A stretch of DNA of 64,000 bases, from positions 682,001 to 746,000 of the forward strand of contig NZ_JAFCAR010000004.1 in assembly GCF_016820245.1 (NCBI RefSeq). Reading direction: 5' to 3'. The stretch comes from Jannaschia sp. Os4 (GTDB lineage Bacteria; Pseudomonadota; Alphaproteobacteria; Rhodobacterales; Rhodobacteraceae). The translations under genes were made by a program, and so were the position numbers. Positions 10,628-20,627 of this stretch are shown here, piece after piece. How positions within the stretch are numbered: position 1 is the stretch's first letter; each line of letters begins with the position of its first letter. Under the pieces are notes generated by a model. The model did no database searches and had not been told where the DNA came from. It worked only from the letters and a program-made list of their open reading frames with translations.

Positions 10628-13084
10628 CTACTCGGCGGGCCGGAGCGTCGTGACGCCCACCGCGCCCGCGCGCGCGAGGTCCGGGTCCAGCGTCATCGGG
10701 ATGTACTCCCCGCGCCGCCAGAGCTCGCCCAGATCATCGTAGTGCCGCGAGAGCGGGTGCCCCGACTGGCCCGTCGAGATGATGAACACGCTGCTCTCCG
10801 GGTCCGCGAAGTCGTAGACGCCCCGATACCCGGCCGCGTGCACGTTGGCGTAGGGCGCGTCCCCCTCCCCGCTCGTGCGCGCGCGCTGCAGCGTGTGGTC
10901 CCCGCCGCTCGTGGACTGCCGGATATTCACGATCAGGCCGAGCCCCGGCTGGTCGCCGAGGACCGGGTGGTCGTGGCGCGCCTCGTGCGCGTCGCCCCAG
11001 CGCCACGAGCGCGGGTCGCCGCCGTAGGCGTCCTCCAGTTCCTGCAGGGCGTCGTCCAGCGCCAGCCGCGCGATGTCGGTGCAGGTCTCCACCCGCGACG
11101 ACTGCACCACGTCGCACCACGCCCCGGCCCCTTCGATGTCGCGGAACACCCGTTCGAGGAAGAGCGGCTCGGGGCGCGGGTACTCGTCCGCGAGCGGCCC
11201 GAGGTCGTCGCGGATCAGGCGGTCCTGCAGCGCCCGCATCCACGCCGCGTAGATCAGCGGCTCGGGCAGGTGCTCGGACATGTCGCCGTTCCACTCGCCG
11301 AGGATGCGCAGCGCGTCCTGCCGCCGCCGCTCCGGCGTCCCCGCCGCCGCCGCCTCGCCGGTGAACCACAGGTCCGCGCCCACCAGCGGCAGCAGCGCGC
11401 GCGCCGTGACGGAGACGCTGTCCTGCTGCATCTCGATCAGGCTGTCGCGGGTGTGCACGGCGCGCGCCTCCATCATCGCCTGCATCCGCTGGACCCGCTG
11501 GCTGTCGCCCCAGTGGTGGGACAGATGGTCCGGGAAGGGCGCGTCGAGCAGCTTGTTGTTGGTGTTGCCCAGCATGTCCTCGCCCTCGGACCACGTCGGG
11601 TTGGCGTCGTAGGGCTTCGTCCCCCGCCAGCGGTTCGCCGCCTCCCAGCCGAGCGCGGGGATGCGGCCCTCGGTGGCATGGGCCGCGTCGCGGTCGGGAA
11701 TCGCCCCGATCAGCTGCATCGAGACGCCCTCGGCATCGGCGAGCATGAGGTTCTGCGACGGCGCCACGAAGTGCTCGCCCGCCGCGCGCGCCTCCTCCAG
11801 CGTGGTGGCCCGCATCAGGTCGAGCCCCGTCCGCAGCGAGGTGTCCTCGCGCGACAGCCCCGTCCACGAGAGCGCTGCGACGTGGCGCGGGGGCGTCACG
11901 GCGCCGACGTCGAACTGCGAGCCCGACAGGACCGGCCCGTTGACCGTCCGCCGCAGGGTCAGCGTCACCGGGTCGCGGTCCTTCACGAGGAGGATGGACC
12001 GCTCGGTCTCGAACTCGGCCCACCCGTCGGGCGTGCGATAGCGGGTCGGATCCTCGGGGTTCAGCTCCTCCATCAGGATGTCCTGGTCGTCGAGGTAGCT
12101 CGACGTCAGGCCCCAGCCGACATGCTCGTTCCGCCCCACGAGCAGGATCGGCATCCCCGGAATGGTCCCCCCGATCGCGCCCCCGGTCGAGAGCTGCAGC
12201 CGCGCGAGGTACCAGATCGAGGGCGCCGTCAGCGACAGGTGCGGGTCGTTGGCGAGGATCGCGCCGCCCATCGCCGACCGCTCGGCGGCCACCGCGAAGG
12301 AGTTCGACGCCCCCGCGAGGCCGGCGGGCCGGATCGGCCAGAGCATCGGGTCCGGCTCCGCCCGGGCGAACCGCGTCGGCGCGTCGGCCAGATGCGCGGC
12401 CATCTCCACCACACCGTCGCCGGGGATGTCGGGGTGCAGGTCCTGCAGCCGCGTGTCCGCGTCCTCGCCCAGCGCGATCGCGGCGCGCGCGCGCCGCACC
12501 TCCTCGGAGGCGTGGCCCGACAGCTGCAGCGCCATCAGCTTGACCACGGCGATCGAGTCGGCGGGCGTCCACGGCGCGATGGACGGCTCGAACAGGAAGA
12601 ACTCCGGCGCGCCGCGCCCCTCCGCGCCCTCGTTCACCACGCGCAGGCGGGCGTTCACCCCGTCGGCATAGGCGCGCAGCATCGCCATCGTCTGCGGATC
12701 CTGCGCCGCCACGCTGGCCTGCGCCGCGCGGTAGAGGCCCAGCCGCCGGAGCAGCTCGTCGGTGCGGATGGTGGCGTCGCCGAACACCTCCGACAGCCGC
12801 CCCTGCGCCGTGCGGCGCAGCAGCGTCATCTGCCACAGCCGGTCCTGCGCGTGGGCGTAGCCGAGGCCGAAGAACACGTCCGCCTCCGACTCGCCGAAGA
12901 TGTGGGGCACGTCGTGGGTGTTGCGCACGATCTCGACCGGCGCGGCAATCCCGCCCACCTCGACGGACGCGTCGTAGTCCGGCAGGGACCGCGTCGCGAG
13001 CCACAGCGCGGCCACGCCGGCGAGGGCCGCCAGCGACAGCACCGCGACGACGATCCGGAAGCTCCAGCGGAACAGCGCAGCCAT
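10628..13084 (-). CDS. Penicillin acylase family amidase
   Basis: An 818-residue N-terminal nucleophile hydrolase precursor. Residues ~8-30 are a hydrophobic export/anchor segment. The autoproteolysis site is GASNSFAV, giving Ser260 as the mature beta-chain nucleophile. Upstream, HDVPHIFGESEADVFFGLGYAHAQDRLWQM is the alpha-chain signature; downstream, ILANDPHLSLTAPSIWY and GWGLTSSYLDDQD match the family. Members cleave penicillins, acyl-homoserine lactones or other amides in the periplasm. The strain carries an AHL synthase (37872-38471), so an AHL-acylase role is worth testing, but the sequence does not decide it. Confidence 0.9.
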   Translation of the reverse strand: MAALFRWSFRIVVAVLSLAALAGVAALWLATRSLPDYDASVEVGGIAAPVEIVRNTHDVPHIFGESEADVFFGLGYAHAQDRLWQMTLLRRTAQGRLSEVFGDATIRTDELLRRLGLYRAAQASVAAQDPQTMAMLRAYADGVNARLRVVNEGAEGRGAPEFFLFEPSIAPWTPADSIAVVKLMALQLSGHASEEVRRARAAIALGEDADTRLQDLHPDIPGDGVVEMAAHLADAPTRFARAEPDPMLWPIRPAGLAGASNSFAVAAERSAMGGAILANDPHLSLTAPSIWYLARLQLSTGGAIGGTIPGMPILLVGRNEHVGWGLTSSYLDDQDILMEELNPEDPTRYRTPDGWAEFETERSILLVKDRDPVTLTLRRTVNGPVLSGSQFDVGAVTPPRHVAALSWTGLSREDTSLRTGLDLMRATTLEEARAAGEHFVAPSQNLMLADAEGVSMQLIGAIPDRDAAHATEGRIPALGWEAANRWRGTKPYDANPTWSEGEDMLGNTNNKLLDAPFPDHLSHHWGDSQRVQRMQAMMEARAVHTRDSLIEMQQDSVSVTARALLPLVGADLWFTGEAAAAGTPERRRQDALRILGEWNGDMSEHLPEPLIYAAWMRALQDRLIRDDLGPLADEYPRPEPLFLERVFRDIEGAGAWCDVVQSSRVETCTDIARLALDDALQELEDAYGGDPRSWRWGDAHEARHDHPVLGDQPGLGLIVNIRQSTSGGDHTLQRARTSGEGDAPYANVHAAGYRGVYDFADPESSVFIISTGQSGHPLSRHYDDLGELWRRGEYIPMTLDPDLARAGAVGVTTLRPAE

Positions 13085-13159
13085 CGGCGCCCCTTCGGTT
13101 GACCCCTACCCCGGCGGGGGGTCTAACCCCGCAGGGCAGCAGAATGAAGGGAGGCCGTC

Positions 13160-14035
13160 ATGGCGAGAGTTGCGTTCCTCGGGCTCGGGGTGATGGGCTA
13201 CCCGATGGCGGGCCACCTCGCGGCCAAGGGCCACGACGTGACGGTGTTCAACCGCACCGAGGCGAAGGCGAAGGCGTGGTGCGACGCGCATGGCGGCACC
13301 CACGGCGACACGCCCAAGACGGCGGCCAAGGGCAACGAGATCGTGTTCGCCTGCGTCGGCAACGACGACGACCTGCGCTCGGTCTGCCTCGGCGAGCATG
13401 GCGCCTTCGCGGGGATGGAGGCGGGCACGCTCTTCGTCGACCACACGACCGTCTCGGCGCAGGTGACGAAGGAGCTGGCCGAGGCCGCGGCCGAGCGTGG
13501 CATCGCCTATGTCGACGCGCCGGTCTCCGGCGGGCAGGCGGGGGCCGAGAACGGCCAGCTCGTCGTGATGTGCGGGGGCGCGCAGGCCGACTACGACCGC
13601 GCCGAAGGGGTCATCGCGGCCTACGCCAAGGCCTGCCGCCGCATGGGCGAGGTGGGCGCCGGCCAGCTGACCAAGATGGTGAACCAGATCTGCATCGCGG
13701 GACTGCTGCAGGGCCTCTCCGAGGGCCTCACCCTCGCCGAGAAGGCGGGCCTCGACGGCGAGGCCGTGATCGACGTGATCCAAGGCGGCGCCGCCGGGTC
13801 GTGGCAGATGGTCAACCGCCACAAGACGATGCTGGCGGGCGAGTACGAGCACGGCTTCGCGGTCGACTGGATGCGCAAGGACCTCGCCATCTGCCTCGCC
13901 GCCGGCGAGGACCTCGGCGCGCCGCTGCCCGCGACCGCGCTGATCGACCAATTCTACAAGGACGTGCAGGCGATGGGCGGCGGGCGCTGGGACACGTCGT
14001 CGCTGATGGCGCGGCTGGGCAAGCTCGCCGGCTGA
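13160..14035 (+). CDS. NAD(P)-dependent beta-hydroxyacid dehydrogenase
   Basis: A 291-residue 3-hydroxyisobutyrate dehydrogenase-family enzyme. The N-terminal Rossmann motif is FLGLGVMGYPMAGHLA, followed by the substrate motif DAPVSGGQAGAENGQL and the catalytic Lys in GAGQLTKMVNQ (near residue 171). The family reduces or oxidises small beta-hydroxyacids such as 3-hydroxyisobutyrate, tartronate semialdehyde or glyoxylate. Without pathway neighbours the substrate is open. Its stop overlaps the start of the DUF4336 gene (ATGA-type overlap at 14033-14037). Confidence 0.88.
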   Translation: MARVAFLGLGVMGYPMAGHLAAKGHDVTVFNRTEAKAKAWCDAHGGTHGDTPKTAAKGNEIVFACVGNDDDLRSVCLGEHGAFAGMEAGTLFVDHTTVSAQVTKELAEAAAERGIAYVDAPVSGGQAGAENGQLVVMCGGAQADYDRAEGVIAAYAKACRRMGEVGAGQLTKMVNQICIAGLLQGLSEGLTLAEKAGLDGEAVIDVIQGGAAGSWQMVNRHKTMLAGEYEHGFAVDWMRKDLAICLAAGEDLGAPLPATALIDQFYKDVQAMGGGRWDTSSLMARLGKLAG

Positions 14036-14703
14036 TGCGGCGGCTGGCCGAGGGGGTCTGGCTCCACGAGGGGCCGACCGTCCGCGCGGCGGCGGGGTTC
14101 CCCTACCCGACCCGCATGGCCGTGCTGCGCGCGGCGGGCGGGCTGGTCGTCTGGTCCCCCACCGACCCGACCCCCGCCGTCGAGGAGGCGCTCGACGGGA
14201 TGGTCGCGGCCGAGGGGCCGGTGGTCGGGCTGATCGCGCCCACCCGCCTGCACGACACGTGGCTCGCCGACTGGCAGCGCCTCTTCCCCCGCGCCCGCCT
14301 CTGGGCCGCGCCGGGGGTGGGGGGCGACGGGGTGCGGGTGGACGACGGCGTCACCGCCCTGCCCGAAGCCTTCGGGGTCGCCCTCTGGCCTACCCTCATC
14401 GCCCGCGAGGCCGTGGTGCTGCACCGCCGTTCCGGCACGGTGCTCGTGGCCGACCTGATCCAGCAGCTCTCGCCCCGCTGGTTCGAGGGCTGGCGCCGCT
14501 GGGTCGCCCGCGCCGACCTGATGACCGCCCCGCGCCCCGAGGTGCCGCGCAAGTTCCGCGTGGCGACCCGCGACCGCGTGGCCGCCAAGGCCGCGCGCGA
14601 CCGCATCCTCGGCTGGGAGGCCGAGCGCCTCGTGCTGGCCCACGGCCCGGTGCTGGAGACCGGCGCGCGCGACGCCCTGCGCCACGCGTTGCGCTGGCTC
14701 TAG
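14035..14703 (+). CDS. DUF4336 family protein
   Basis: A 222-residue soluble protein that resembles DUF4336 (MRRLAEGVWLHEGPTVRAAAGFPYPTR near the N-terminus, then LIAPTRLHDTWLADW and LVADLIQQLSPRWFEGW). The family looks like a metallo-beta-lactamase-fold relative that lacks the full HxHxDH metal motif; here only LIAPTRLHD remains in its place. The function is unknown. It overlaps the dehydrogenase gene upstream and converges on the peptide transporter operon. Confidence 0.75.
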   Translation: MRRLAEGVWLHEGPTVRAAAGFPYPTRMAVLRAAGGLVVWSPTDPTPAVEEALDGMVAAEGPVVGLIAPTRLHDTWLADWQRLFPRARLWAAPGVGGDGVRVDDGVTALPEAFGVALWPTLIAREAVVLHRRSGTVLVADLIQQLSPRWFEGWRRWVARADLMTAPRPEVPRKFRVATRDRVAAKAARDRILGWEAERLVLAHGPVLETGARDALRHALRWL

Positions 14704-14704
14704 C

Positions 14705-15691
14705 TCAGCGCCCGCGGATCCGCGGGTCCAGCGCGTCGCGCAGCCCGTCGCCCACGTAGTTGATCGACAGCACCACGAGGCTGATGAACAGGCCCGGCCA
14801 GACGGCCAGCCCCGGGTTCCGCTCGAGCAGCGGCACGCCGTCGAACAGCAGGCGGCCCCACGTGGGAAAGTCGGGCGGGAAGCCGAGGCCCAGGAAGGAC
14901 AGCGTCGATTCGGTGATGATCGCCGTGGCGATTCCCAGCGTGGCCGACACCATCACGGGCGACAGCACGTTGGGCAGGATGTGGCGCGCGATGATGCGGC
15001 CCGACGGCGTGCCGATGGAGCGCGCGGCCAGCACGAACTCCCGCTCCTTGAGCGTCAGCACGTCGCCCCGCACGATCCGCGCGGTCTGCATCCACGACGT
15101 CACCCCGATGGCCGAGACCACGAGGATGAAGATGCCCGTCTCGATCCCGAACCGCGCGGCCAGCGGCTCCCGGAACAGGATGACCATCACCAGCAGCAGC
15201 GGCAGCAGCGGCAGCGCGAGGAACAGGTCGGTGAACCGCATCAGCGGCCCGTCGAGCCGCTTGAAGTAGCCCGCCATCATTCCGATCAGCGTACCCAGCA
15301 CGAGGCTAAGCAGCATCGCCGTCATGCCCACGCCGAGCGAGATGCGCCCCCCCGCCATCACGCGCGCGAAGGTGTCGCGGCCCAGCCGGTCCGTGCCCAT
15401 CGGATGCGCCCACGAGATCGGCTCGTATCGGGCGCGCATGTTCGTCGCTGTCGGGTCGAGCGGCCAGAGCATGGGGCCGACGATCACCATCAGGCAGATG
15501 CCGAGGAACACGGCCGCCCCGAACAGCGCCCCCTTGTGGGTGCGGAACTGGTCCCAGACGTCCCACCACTGGCTGCGCGCGGCGACGGGGACGGCCATGG
15601 CCTCGGTCGAGCCGACGGCGCCGGGGCCGGTGACGACGGCCGCGCCGGTGCCCTGCGGCGTGAGGGGCTCGGTGGCGTGGGGATCAGTCAT
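14705..15691 (-). CDS. dppC: Peptide ABC transporter permease (DppC type)
   Basis: A 328-residue inner-membrane permease with an N-terminal OppC-type anchor (first TM near residues 55-75) and about six transmembrane segments. The ATPase-docking EAA loop appears as REFVLAARSIGTPSGRIIARHILPNVLSP. With the preceding permease it forms the translocation channel of a dipeptide/oligopeptide importer. Its start overlaps the end of dppB by 8 bases. It is the last gene of the operon that starts at 20627. Substrate naming (dipeptide, nickel, oligopeptide) cannot be settled from the permease. Confidence 0.88.
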   Translation of the reverse strand: MTDPHATEPLTPQGTGAAVVTGPGAVGSTEAMAVPVAARSQWWDVWDQFRTHKGALFGAAVFLGICLMVIVGPMLWPLDPTATNMRARYEPISWAHPMGTDRLGRDTFARVMAGGRISLGVGMTAMLLSLVLGTLIGMMAGYFKRLDGPLMRFTDLFLALPLLPLLLVMVILFREPLAARFGIETGIFILVVSAIGVTSWMQTARIVRGDVLTLKEREFVLAARSIGTPSGRIIARHILPNVLSPVMVSATLGIATAIITESTLSFLGLGFPPDFPTWGRLLFDGVPLLERNPGLAVWPGLFISLVVLSINYVGDGLRDALDPRIRGR

Positions 15692-16691
15692 AGCGGATCC
15701 TCGGGTCCAGGATGCCGTAGGCGAGGTCGGCGAGCAGGTTGAACACCACGATGAGCACGGCGAAGATGAAGGTCAGCGTCTGCACCATCGGCAAGTCGTT
15801 GGCCTGCAGCGCGGTGATCAGCAGCTGCCCGATCCCGTTCACCTTGAAGATCTGCTCTGTGATGATCGCGCCCGAGAAGATGGCGGGCACGTAGAGCGCG
15901 ATGACCGTCACCACCGGCAGGAGCGAGTTGCGCAGCACGTGGACGAGGATCACCCGCTTCTCCGGCAGGCCCACGGCGCGGGCCGTCCGCACGTAGTCCT
16001 GCCCGAGGTTGTCGAGGACCGAGGCGCGCTGGAAGCGCGACAGCTGCGAGGTGATCTGCAGCGCCAGCACCATGACCGGCAGGAACATCTGCTTGAGCTG
16101 CATCACGAAGGCGTCCCACGAGTTCACCACCAGCGTGGTGTCGTAGATCGAGGGGAACCACCTCAGCTGCACCGCGAAGATGAGGATCACGAGCACGCCC
16201 GAGAAGAAGGGCGGCACCGAGAAGCCGATCATCGTGACGAACGTGCCCGCTTGGTCGAACATCGAGTATTGCCGGTAGGCCGAGTAGATGCCGATCGGGA
16301 TCGCGATGGCGATCGCCACGAGGTAGGAGGTGCCGACCACCCAGAGCGTCTGGGGGATGCGCTCGGCGATGGTGATGAAGACCGGCGAGCGGTTCTGCCA
16401 CGAGATGATGCGCAGCTCGCCCTCGGCGAAGGAGGTGCCGACCAGCGCGTCGACGACGTTGAGCGGCTCGATCCAGAAGAACTGCCGCAGCCAGAGCACG
16501 AAGCGGATGGGCGCGGGCTCGCCGAGGCCGAGGGCTTGGCGCATCTGCTCCTTCACCTCGGACGGCACCGTCAGCGGCACGTTCGCCATCGGGTCGCCGG
16601 GGGCGAGCTCCAGCAGGAAGAAGATGATCGCGGCGATGATCAGCAGCGTCGGCACCGCGAAGATCAGGCGTCGGATGGTGTAGGTGAGCAT
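15684..16691 (-). CDS. dppB: Peptide ABC transporter permease (DppB type)
   Basis: A 335-residue permease with six TM segments, starting with the DppB/OppB-type YTIRRLIFAVPTLL. The EAA loop is QDYVRTARAVGLPEKRVILVHVLRNSLLPV, and the C-terminus ends in YGILDPRIRYD, as usual in this family. It contains a longer than usual periplasmic loop between TM1 and TM2 (about residues 40-130), which in this subgroup can contact the binding protein. It is coupled to dppC by an 8-base overlap. A REP-type pair separates it from the binding-protein gene. Confidence 0.88.
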   Translation of the reverse strand: MLTYTIRRLIFAVPTLLIIAAIIFFLLELAPGDPMANVPLTVPSEVKEQMRQALGLGEPAPIRFVLWLRQFFWIEPLNVVDALVGTSFAEGELRIISWQNRSPVFITIAERIPQTLWVVGTSYLVAIAIAIPIGIYSAYRQYSMFDQAGTFVTMIGFSVPPFFSGVLVILIFAVQLRWFPSIYDTTLVVNSWDAFVMQLKQMFLPVMVLALQITSQLSRFQRASVLDNLGQDYVRTARAVGLPEKRVILVHVLRNSLLPVVTVIALYVPAIFSGAIITEQIFKVNGIGQLLITALQANDLPMVQTLTFIFAVLIVVFNLLADLAYGILDPRIRYD

Positions 16692-16713
16692 GGTCCACGC
16701 GTCCCGTTGGGAG

Positions 16714-16768
16714 GCGTGGGCTTTCGCCTACCCTACGCCCCGTCCGTAGGGTGGGCGAAAGCCCACGC
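16714..16768. repeat. REP-like pair, family B (close inverted arms)
   Basis: Arms 16714-16736 and 16746-16768 are inverted complements with one mismatch, separated by 9 bases, so the whole can fold into a long hairpin. Each arm also has its own GTGGGC-GAAA-GCCCAC (or CTAC variant) mini-hairpin and a GTAG end. It lies between the binding-protein gene and dppB inside the operon, where it could stabilise the upstream message or reduce downstream expression. Confidence 0.88.
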
Positions 16769-16810
16769 GGAGGTAGGGCGGCCCCGCGAAGGGGCCGCCC
16801 GGGGGTCAGG

Positions 16811-18523
16811 TCACTCGCCGATCCGGTACCAGTCGGCGATGTTCCACAGCTCGGAGTCCCAGACGTTCAGCTTCACGCCGCCCAGCGAGTTGGCGTGGGC
16901 CGAGAGGCGACCGCGGTGCACCAGCGGGATCATGGCGCCGTTCATCACCGCCATGTCGTTGAGCTCCTTGGCGATGCGCTGGCGCTCGGAGAGGTCCGCC
17001 GTCTCGGACAGGGTCTGCCAGAGCGCGTCGTACTCCTCCATGCAGAAGCGCGAGATGTTCTCGCCCTGCCACTGGGTCGCGGGCGTCGGCGCCTTGTCGC
17101 ACAGCGCGTTGCCCAGGTAGGCCTGCGGGTCGGTCCCGTTGAAGGTGTTCGCGTACATCTCCACGTCCGCGTAGAACTTCTGGAACGTGTCGGGGCTCCC
17201 CGCGTCCCCGCCGAAGAACACCGACGAGTTCACGTTGCGCAGCTCGGTCGCGATGCCGATCTCCTCGAACCACTCCTTGATCAGCGCCTGGAAGTCCTGG
17301 CGGACGGCGTTGGTCGAGGTCTGGTAGAGGATGCGCAGCTCCACGCCGTCCTTCTCGCGCACGCCGTCGCCGTTCGAGTCGACCCAGCCGGCCTCCTCGA
17401 GCATGGCCTTGGCGCCCTCGAGGTCCTGCGTGTCGCAGTCCATGGAGGTCGACGAGAACGCCTCGGGCGCGGGCACCCAGTTGCAGGTCACGCGGCCCGC
17501 CTGCCCGTAGCCGATCTCGACCAGCAGCGGCCGGTCGATGGCCATGGACATGGCCTGGTAGACGGCCGGATCCTGCAGGAACGGGTGCGGGCGCACGACG
17601 GAGCGCTCGTCCGGCCCGAGCGACGGGTCGGGGTTGGTCCAGTTGAGCATGATGCGCTCGACGAGGGGGCCGAAGCCCGCCACGGGCGTGCCGAGGCCGC
17701 CGGCCTCCATCTGCTCGATGACCTCGGGGGCCAGCTGCAGGTTCCACGCGTAGTCGAACTCGCCGGTCTGCATGACCGCGCGGCCCGCCGCCTCGGCGTC
17801 GCCGCCGCCCTTGAAGTTCACGGTCTGGAAGGCGGGCTTGCCCTCCTCGCGGTAGTTCGGGTTCGCCGAAAGCGTGATGACGTCGTTGGTGCGGAACTCG
17901 TCCACCACGAACGGGCCGGTGCCGATGGGGCCGAAGTTCTCCTCGGTGCAGGTCGAGGCCGCCGCGCCCACGCAGTTCTCGAACTGCGCCTTCTGCAGGA
18001 TCGGGGACTCGCCGCCGACGAAGGCGGTGTAGGGATAGGGCACCGCCGTGTCGAAGTTCACGACCACGGTGAAGTCGTCCGGCGTCTCGACCGACTCGAT
18101 GTTCTCGAACTTGGTCGCCTGCGCGCAGCCGCCCTCGGGGTCGGTGCAGTACTCGTAGGTGAACGCGACGTCGGCGGAGGTGAAGGGCGTGCCGTCAGAC
18201 CAAACGACGTCGTCGCGCAGCTTCCACGTCACCTGCGTCAGGTCCTCGGAGATGCCGCCGTTGTCCACGGTCGGGATCTCGGCGGCCAGCCACGGCTGGA
18301 TCGTGCCGGTCTCGTCGAAGCGGGCCAGCGGCTCGACAATCAGCGAGGCCGATTCCACGTCCTTGGTGCCGCCCGACAGGAACGGGTTCAGCGTCGAGGG
18401 CGCCTGCCAGTAGATGATGTTGACCTGCCCGTCGCGCCCGCGCTCGCCCTCGTGGCCGTCGGCCATCGCGGAAAGCGGCAGGACGGCGGCGGCGGTCGCC
18501 ATGAGTGCCGTCGTGAGTTTCAT
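16811..18523 (-). CDS. dppA: Peptide ABC transporter substrate-binding protein
   Basis: A 570-residue periplasmic SBP_bac_5 protein. The start at 18523 was chosen because it opens a good signal peptide (MKLTTALMATAAAVLPLSAMA) and has GGGAGAG 10 bases upstream; the frame extends further but reads as G/C-rich noise. Family motifs are TWKLRDDVVWSDGTPFTSADVAFTYEY and DRPLLVEIGYGQAG. It captures peptides or similar ligands for DppBC. The mature protein begins with an acidic Glu/Gly linker. It lies third in the operon, after two ATPase genes. Confidence 0.9.
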   Translation of the reverse strand: MKLTTALMATAAAVLPLSAMADGHEGERGRDGQVNIIYWQAPSTLNPFLSGGTKDVESASLIVEPLARFDETGTIQPWLAAEIPTVDNGGISEDLTQVTWKLRDDVVWSDGTPFTSADVAFTYEYCTDPEGGCAQATKFENIESVETPDDFTVVVNFDTAVPYPYTAFVGGESPILQKAQFENCVGAAASTCTEENFGPIGTGPFVVDEFRTNDVITLSANPNYREEGKPAFQTVNFKGGGDAEAAGRAVMQTGEFDYAWNLQLAPEVIEQMEAGGLGTPVAGFGPLVERIMLNWTNPDPSLGPDERSVVRPHPFLQDPAVYQAMSMAIDRPLLVEIGYGQAGRVTCNWVPAPEAFSSTSMDCDTQDLEGAKAMLEEAGWVDSNGDGVREKDGVELRILYQTSTNAVRQDFQALIKEWFEEIGIATELRNVNSSVFFGGDAGSPDTFQKFYADVEMYANTFNGTDPQAYLGNALCDKAPTPATQWQGENISRFCMEEYDALWQTLSETADLSERQRIAKELNDMAVMNGAMIPLVHRGRLSAHANSLGGVKLNVWDSELWNIADWYRIGE

Positions 18524-18609
18524 GATGTGGTCTCTCCCAGTTGGTCGCTCGTTGAGCCTCGTGACGCGGCCTCTGGCGGGCCGCTTGGTCCCCCCTCCCG
18601 AGGGGCGTC

Positions 18610-19611
18610 TCATGGCGCGCCCGCGGGCGCGTGTTCGGGGTCGTGCAGGTGGCAGGCCACCCACTGCTCGGGCGCCACCTCGCGGAAGGCGGGGTCGACG
18701 CGGCGGCAAACGTCCATCACCTTGGGGCAGCGGGTGCAGAAGTTGCAGCCCTCGGGCGGGTTCGCGGGGCTCGGCACGTCGCCCTGCAGGACGATCCGGC
18801 TCCCCTGCCGCTCGGCCTGCGCGGGGTCGGGCTCGGGCACCGCGGAGAGCAGCGCCTCGGTGTAGGGGTGCTGCGGACGGGCGTAGAGATCGTCGCGCGA
18901 GGCCAGCTCCACCACCTTGCCGAGATACATCACCGCCACCCGGTCGGCGATGTGCCGCACCATCGACAGGTCGTGGGAGATGAACAGGTAGGTCAGCCCC
19001 AGCTCGTCCTGCAGCTCCTCCAGCAGGTTCACCACCTGCGCTTGGATCGACACGTCGAGGGCCGCGATCGGCTCGTCGCAGACGATGAACTTGGGGTTCA
19101 GCGCCAAGGCGCGGGCGATGCCGATCCGCTGCCGCTGCCCGCCCGAGAACTCGTGCGGGTAGCGGTTGGCGAAGCGCCGGTTCAGCCCGACCTTGTCCAT
19201 CAGGTCGTAGACCCGCTCACGCTTCTCGGCGCGGGACATGGACGTGTGCTCGTCGAGCGGCTCCGAGATGATCGAGGCCACCGTCATGCGCGGGTTCAGC
19301 GACGCCTGCGGGTCTTGGAACACCATCTGCATGGTGGGCCGGACCTTGCGGAGTGACGCCTGCGTCACGCTCCCGATCTCGCGCCCGTCGATGACGATCT
19401 CGCCCTCGGTGATGTCGTAGAGGCGCAGGATCGCGCGGCCCGCCGTGGACTTGCCGCAGCCCGATTCGCCCACCAGCCCGAGCGTCTCGCCCTCCCGGAT
19501 GTCGAAGGAGATGCCGTCCACCGCCTTCACCGCGCCGGTCTGGCGGCGCAGCAGCCCCGTGTGGATCGGGAAGTGCATCTTGAGGTCGCGGACCTCCACG
19601 AGAGCGGTCAT
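18610..19611 (-). CDS. dppF: Peptide ABC transporter ATPase (DppF type)
   Basis: A 333-residue ATPase with Walker [10 protein letters not shown], signature [15 protein letters not shown] and Walker [15 protein letters not shown]. The C-terminal oligopeptide/dipeptide transporter extension has cysteines in [15 protein letters not shown], typical of the OppF/DppF group (some carry an iron-sulphur cluster there). The start at 19611 overlaps the stop of dppD (ATGA). It pairs with DppD to energise DppBC. Confidence 0.9.
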   Translation of the reverse strand: MTALVEVRDLKMHFPIHTGLLRRQTGAVKAVDGISFDIREGETLGLVGESGCGKSTAGRAILRLYDITEGEIVIDGREIGSVTQASLRKVRPTMQMVFQDPQASLNPRMTVASIISEPLDEHTSMSRAEKRERVYDLMDKVGLNRRFANRYPHEFSGGQRQRIGIARALALNPKFIVCDEPIAALDVSIQAQVVNLLEELQDELGLTYLFISHDLSMVRHIADRVAVMYLGKVVELASRDDLYARPQHPYTEALLSAVPEPDPAQAERQGSRIVLQGDVPSPANPPEGCNFCTRCPKVMDVCRRVDPAFREVAPEQWVACHLHDPEHAPAGAP

Positions 19612-20627
19612 GCCGCCACCTCCGCGCCGATCTTGGACGGGTCGTGGGCGGACGGGTGGAAGCAGGCCACGTCGTGGCGCGGCGCCACGACCTCCCGCGC
19701 CGGGTTCTCGCGGTGGCACCGGTCGAAGGCCAGCGGGCAGCGGTCGCGGAACGGGCAGGCCGAGGGCGCGGCGCCGAGGATCGGGGGCTGCCCCTCGATC
19801 GTCTCCAGCTTGGGCTGACGCGCGCCCGTCACCGACGGGATCGTCTTGAGCAGGGCGCGGGTGTAGGGATGGCGCGGATCGTTGAAGAGCGGCTTGACCG
19901 GCGCCTTCTCGACCACCTGCCCGCCATACATCACCAGCACCCGGTCCGCGATCTGCGCGATCACCCCGAGGTCGTGGGTGATCCACACGATCGACATGCC
20001 CAGCCGGTCGCGCAGGTCGTGCACCAGCTCGAGGATCTGCGCTTGGATCGTCACGTCCAGCGCGGTCGTCGGCTCGTCCGCGATCAGCAGCTTCGGCTCG
20101 CAGGCGAGCGCGATGGCGATCATCACCCGCTGGCGCATGCCCCCCGAGAACTGGTGCGGATAGTCGTCCAGCCGCCCCCGCGCGCCGGGTATGCCGACCA
20201 GCTCCAAGAGCTCCACGCTGCGCTCGCGCGCCTGCGCCTTGGTCATCCCCATGTGCCGCCGGAGCGGCTCGGCGATCTGGAAGCCTACCGGGAAGACGGG
20301 GTTCAGCGACGTCATCGGGTCTTGGAACACGAAGCCCACTTCGCCGCCGCGAACCTCGCGCAGCCGCTTGGGCGAGACCTTCAGCAGGTCCTCCCCGTCG
20401 AGCAGCACCTCGCCCGAGCGGATCTCGGCGGGCGGCATCGGCAGCAGGCCGATCAGCGACATCATCGTCACCGACTTGCCCGAGCCGGACTCCCCCACCA
20501 CGCCCAGCAACTCGCCCCGCTCCACGTCGAAGCTCACGGAGTTGACGGCGTGCACCTCGCCGCCACGGGTCCTGAAAACCGTGTTGAGGTCGCGGACCTC
20601 CAACACGCTGCGGTCGCCTTCGGGCAT
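19608..20627 (-). CDS. dppD: Peptide ABC transporter ATPase (DppD type), operon start
   Basis: A 339-residue ATPase with Walker [10 protein letters not shown], signature [15 protein letters not shown], Walker [15 protein letters not shown] and the C-terminal domain with [14 protein letters not shown]. It is the first gene of a five-gene peptide importer operon running to 14705. The unusual order, ATPases before the binding protein, makes the two ATPase genes the leading cistrons. It is divergent from the M20 deacylase gene at 20801, whose product could act on imported N-acyl peptides or amino acids. Confidence 0.9.
   Translation of the reverse strand: MPEGDRSVLEVRDLNTVFRTRGGEVHAVNSVSFDVERGELLGVVGESGSGKSVTMMSLIGLLPMPPAEIRSGEVLLDGEDLLKVSPKRLREVRGGEVGFVFQDPMTSLNPVFPVGFQIAEPLRRHMGMTKAQARERSVELLELVGIPGARGRLDDYPHQFSGGMRQRVMIAIALACEPKLLIADEPTTALDVTIQAQILELVHDLRDRLGMSIVWITHDLGVIAQIADRVLVMYGGQVVEKAPVKPLFNDPRHPYTRALLKTIPSVTGARQPKLETIEGQPPILGAAPSACPFRDRCPLAFDRCHRENPAREVVAPRHDVACFHPSAHDPSKIGAEVAA

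Noticed and set aside
18524-18709. 62-residue extension of the peptide-binding protein upstream of 18523
   Set aside because: It would place Arg/Pro-rich sequence before the signal peptide, preventing export.
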